Shown here: one piece after another, positions 4,734 to 6,721 of the stretch | Layout of the letters: each line of letters starts with the position of its first letter | How positions within the stretch are numbered: the first letter of the stretch is position 1 | Assembly: GCA_009908885.1 (NCBI GenBank) | Contig: JAAAOL010000335.1 | Span: 1-6,721 of the forward strand | Length of the DNA stretch: 6,721 nucleotides | Reading direction: 5' to 3' | Source: Bacteroidota bacterium | GTDB taxonomy: Bacteria > Bacteroidota > Rhodothermia > Rhodothermales > JAAAOL01 | The notes under the pieces: generated by a model | Told to the model about the DNA's origin: nothing | Seen by the model: the letters and a program-made list of their open reading frames with translations, nothing else | Databases searched by the model: none | Made by a program: the position numbers and the translations under genes

Positions 4734-6350
4734 ATGAATCACCGCAGCCTGGGACGCCGCCTTCGTCTCTTCGCCCTTCTGCTCGTCGCCGCGCTCGTGC
4801 TGCCTCCGCAGGCCGAGGCGCAGACGGCGCGCGACGCCTTTCGCTTCTCGGAGCGGCTGCCCGCCACCGGCGCCCGCATGATCGGCCTTGGCGGGGCCAG
4901 CATCGGCGGCATCGCCGACCCGTCCGCCCTCTTCACCAACCCGGCGGGCCTCGGCTACGCGACGTCCTCGATGGTGTCGGGTGCGCTGAATACGTTCGGC
5001 GTGAGCGACGAGGCCTTCTATGACGTGCCGGGCTTCAGCAGTTCGTTCGACAGCGACGTCACGGCGACCACCCTCGGCAATCTCGGCTACGTCTACAAGG
5101 CGCCTACGCGGCGCGGCTCGCTCGTCATCGGCGCGGCCTACAACCAGACCAACACCTTCGAGCGCGACCTGCGCTTTCAGGGCAACAACGGCCAGAGCAC
5201 CATCACCACCTCGTTTCTGCCGTTCGACAACGAGTTCAGCATCGACGCGGACGGCGGCGTGACGATCTCCAGCGATCTCGCCTTCGCGGGCTTCGTGGCG
5301 GGCGCCGTCGAGTATTTTCCCGAGTTTCTGGACGACGATCCGAACGCGTATCCCTTCCTGGAAGCGGTGGAGCCGGGCACGACCATCGAGCAGCGCGGCA
5401 CGGTCATCGAAGAGGGGCGGATGAATGAGTTCAACGTGGGTGGGGCCTGGGAGGCGTCGCCGGGCGTGATGCTGGGCCTCTCTGCCAATCTCGCCTTCGG
5501 CAGCTACGACCTGCTGAACGTGTTCGAGGAGGCGGACGTCTTCGGCGAGAACGGCCCGGCGCAGTACTCGGTGCTGCTGGACGACGGCTCGCTGCTCGAA
5601 GGCTTCGACTTCTTCGAGTACCGGCAGACGCTGGAGACCGATCTCGTGGGCATCAACCTGCGGGCGGGCCTCGCCGGCCAGGTGACGCCGAACGTGCGCG
5701 TTGGGGCCTCCGTCGAGACGCCGACCTACTACGCCGTGGACGAGGTCTTCAGCACGCGGCTGGAGACGTTCTTCGACCGGGGCGGCAGCCTCTCCTACGG
5801 CGACGACCCGAGCGACAGCTTCGGCAACGGCGAGTTCGAGTACGAAATCCGGTCGCCGTGGCGCCTCGGCGCAGGCGCGACCTTCACGGCGGCCAACCTC
5901 ACGTTCCTGGCCGATGCCGAGTTCGTGGACTGGGGCCAGCTGGAGCTGGACGCGGACGACCCGTTCGTCTTCGCGGACGTGAACGAGCAGATCCAGGAAG
6001 ACTACGAGGCCGTCATCAACGCCCGCGTCGGCGCGGAGTACCGGATCGAGGGCGTCGCACTGCGCGCGGGCTTCGCATATCGGCCCGATCCGCTGGCTGA
6101 GGCGGCCCGTCCCGTGATGAACGACGGCACCGAGTTGGATCGCACCAAGACCTTTTTCTCCGCCGGCATCGGCTACCGCTTCAACCAGCAGTTCCAGGTC
6201 GACGTCGGCTGGATGCAGAGCCGCTTCGACGATGTTTACGAAGCCTACCCCGACATCAGTATTCCTGGTTTTGTATCCCAAGAGTCTCTTCTTGTCGACG
6301 AGGAGATCGTCCGCAACCAGTTCGTCCTCGGCGTGCGGTACTTTTTCTAG
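4734..6350 (+). CDS. outer-membrane beta-barrel protein, OmpP1/FadL/TodX-like
   Basis: A 538-residue outer-membrane protein. The signal peptide is residues 1-29 (basic RRLRLF, hydrophobic core, AEA|Q cleavage). Next comes the region typical of the OmpP1/FadL group, ATGARMIGLGGASIGGIADPSALFTNPAGLGY (in pieces: GARMIGLGGA at 46-55, NPAGL at 69-73). In characterised FadL proteins the N-terminal region forms the hatch that plugs the barrel. The remainder alternates short amphipathic strands with acidic loops, and the protein ends in VRYFF, a C-terminal aromatic signal for barrel assembly. Long loops near residues 195-225 and 265-300 are rich in D and E, which could suit a marine or salt-adapted cell. 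FadL proteins import hydrophobic compounds such as long-chain fatty acids; the substrate here is unknown. A PorV-like role in the type IX secretion system is an alternative, but the motifs fit FadL better. The start ATG has no Shine-Dalgarno sequence. A TACGTCTG box at 4676-4683 resembles the Bacteroidota -7 element. It lies 135 nt after the RS lipoprotein gene. Confidence 0.88.
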   Translation: MNHRSLGRRLRLFALLLVAALVLPPQAEAQTARDAFRFSERLPATGARMIGLGGASIGGIADPSALFTNPAGLGYATSSMVSGALNTFGVSDEAFYDVPGFSSSFDSDVTATTLGNLGYVYKAPTRRGSLVIGAAYNQTNTFERDLRFQGNNGQSTITTSFLPFDNEFSIDADGGVTISSDLAFAGFVAGAVEYFPEFLDDDPNAYPFLEAVEPGTTIEQRGTVIEEGRMNEFNVGGAWEASPGVMLGLSANLAFGSYDLLNVFEEADVFGENGPAQYSVLLDDGSLLEGFDFFEYRQTLETDLVGINLRAGLAGQVTPNVRVGASVETPTYYAVDEVFSTRLETFFDRGGSLSYGDDPSDSFGNGEFEYEIRSPWRLGAGATFTAANLTFLADAEFVDWGQLELDADDPFVFADVNEQIQEDYEAVINARVGAEYRIEGVALRAGFAYRPDPLAEAARPVMNDGTELDRTKTFFSAGIGYRFNQQFQVDVGWMQSRFDDVYEAYPDISIPGFVSQESLLVDEEIVRNQFVLGVRYFF

Positions 6351-6433
6351 GTTACAGGTTTGAAGGTCCGCAGGTCGCAGGTCGGGGACACCCACTAACC
6401 TGCAACCTGGAACCTTGCAACCTGAAACGTAAC
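6351..6433. repeat. imperfect inverted repeat built of AGGT/ACCT units
   Basis: The left arm (6351-6382) begins GTTACAGGTTTG and has AGGT at 6356, 6364, 6372 and 6379. The right arm (6398-6433) is nearly its reverse complement, with ACCT at 6398, 6405, 6412 and 6420, and ends in GTAAC. The 15-nt loop contains GGG-ACA-CCC. The element starts directly after the stop of the barrel gene and ends 2 nt before the mltG stop codon. A transcript from either side would form a long hairpin, so it may act as a bidirectional terminator or RNA-stabilising end. No T-run is present. The periodic words suggest a dispersed intergenic repeat family. Confidence 0.8.
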
Positions 6434-6435
6434 CG

Positions 6436-6721
6436 TTATCCGTCGGCAGCTTCGCGGCGGCGTTCGCGCATGAGGCGATGGAATTCGCGGGCGGCGCGGT
6501 TGTGCTCGCGCAGCGTGCGGCTGAAGGTGTGACTGCCGTCGCCCTTGGCCACGAAGAACATATACTTGTGGTCCTCGGCGTTGAGGACGGCCCGGATGGA
6601 TGACTTCGACGGGTTCGTGACCGGGCCGGGCGGCAGGCCGTCGATCAGGTACGTGTTGTACGGGTGGACGATGTCGTAGTCCACGTTGAACAGGCGCCGC
6701 TTCTGCCCCTCGCGCTCCAGG
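6436..6721 (-). CDS. mltG: endolytic murein transglycosylase MltG, C-terminal part
   Basis: The last 94 residues of an MltG (YceG-like) protein; the 5' part lies beyond the right edge of the window. MltG is an inner-membrane lytic transglycosylase that cuts nascent glycan strands in peptidoglycan and is thought to set their length. Recognisable family blocks are PYNTYLIDGLPPGPVTNPS, then SIRAVLNAEDHKYMFFVAKGDGSHTFSRTLREHNRAA, a typical C-terminal ending of the YceG fold. The catalytic Glu lies upstream, outside the window, so activity cannot be judged. The protein ends in a basic helix (FHRLMRERRREAADG). It converges with the outer-membrane barrel gene, and an inverted repeat fills the gap between them. 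Confidence 0.95.
   Translation of the reverse strand, partial: LEREGQKRRLFNVDYDIVHPYNTYLIDGLPPGPVTNPSKSSIRAVLNAEDHKYMFFVAKGDGSHTFSRTLREHNRAAREFHRLMRERRREAADG

Noticed and set aside
4710..6395. 561-codon open frame on the minus strand opposite the barrel gene
   Set aside because: It is a shadow of the GC-rich plus-strand gene. It has no recognisable motifs, while the plus frame has a signal peptide, FadL motifs and a C-terminal aromatic ending.

Overview
The window is GC-rich and densely coded. It fits a member of the Bacteroidota/Rhodothermota side of the bacterial tree, possibly a Rhodothermota relative such as Salinibacter or Rubricoccaceae. The evidence is indirect: most starts lack a Shine-Dalgarno sequence, the prolyl-tRNA synthetase is the short archaeal/eukaryotic-like form without an editing insertion, and there is an acidic OmpP1/FadL-type outer-membrane barrel and a lipoprotein with a classical lipobox. 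No marker gene here fixes the taxonomy.

Left part, minus strand, read right to left: proS (958-2442), an 87-nt gap, then a two-gene toxin-antitoxin module of the UPF0175 antitoxin / DUF3368 PIN-like toxin type (607-870 and 119-610). The two TA genes overlap by 4 nt (GTGA), so they are probably translationally coupled. Inverted repeats just upstream of the antitoxin are candidate operators. The extreme left edge may hold the first codons of another minus-strand gene.

Middle: a 338-nt divergent intergenic region (2443-2780) carries a good sigma70-like promoter for proS. Its 17-nt spacer consists almost entirely of a (CGG)5 microsatellite. On the plus strand follows the most unusual gene of the window (2781-4598). 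It encodes a 605-residue predicted lipoprotein with a short acidic stretch, a tyrosine-rich domain, and two long Ser/Arg (RS) repeat blocks separated by a Tyr/Arg-rich linker. The RS blocks contain 12-residue and 16-residue tandem repeats, and each ends in SSRRGGN. The Tyr-rich plus RS/RGG composition recalls eukaryotic phase-separating RNA-binding proteins, but here it sits behind a lipoprotein signal. Its function is unknown.

Right part: an OmpP1/FadL-like outer-membrane beta-barrel protein (4734-6350, plus strand) follows the RS lipoprotein after 135 nt. It faces the C-terminal end of mltG (6436 to beyond 6721, minus strand), the endolytic murein transglycosylase. The convergent gap between them is almost completely filled by an imperfect inverted repeat (6351-6433). 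Each arm repeats AGGT (or ACCT) every 7-8 nt, which looks like a dispersed intergenic repeat or a bidirectional terminator.

Taken together: one housekeeping translation gene with an attached TA module, a group of three genes acting at the cell envelope (lipoprotein, outer-membrane barrel, peptidoglycan enzyme), and no sign of phage, IS elements, CRISPR or RNA genes.
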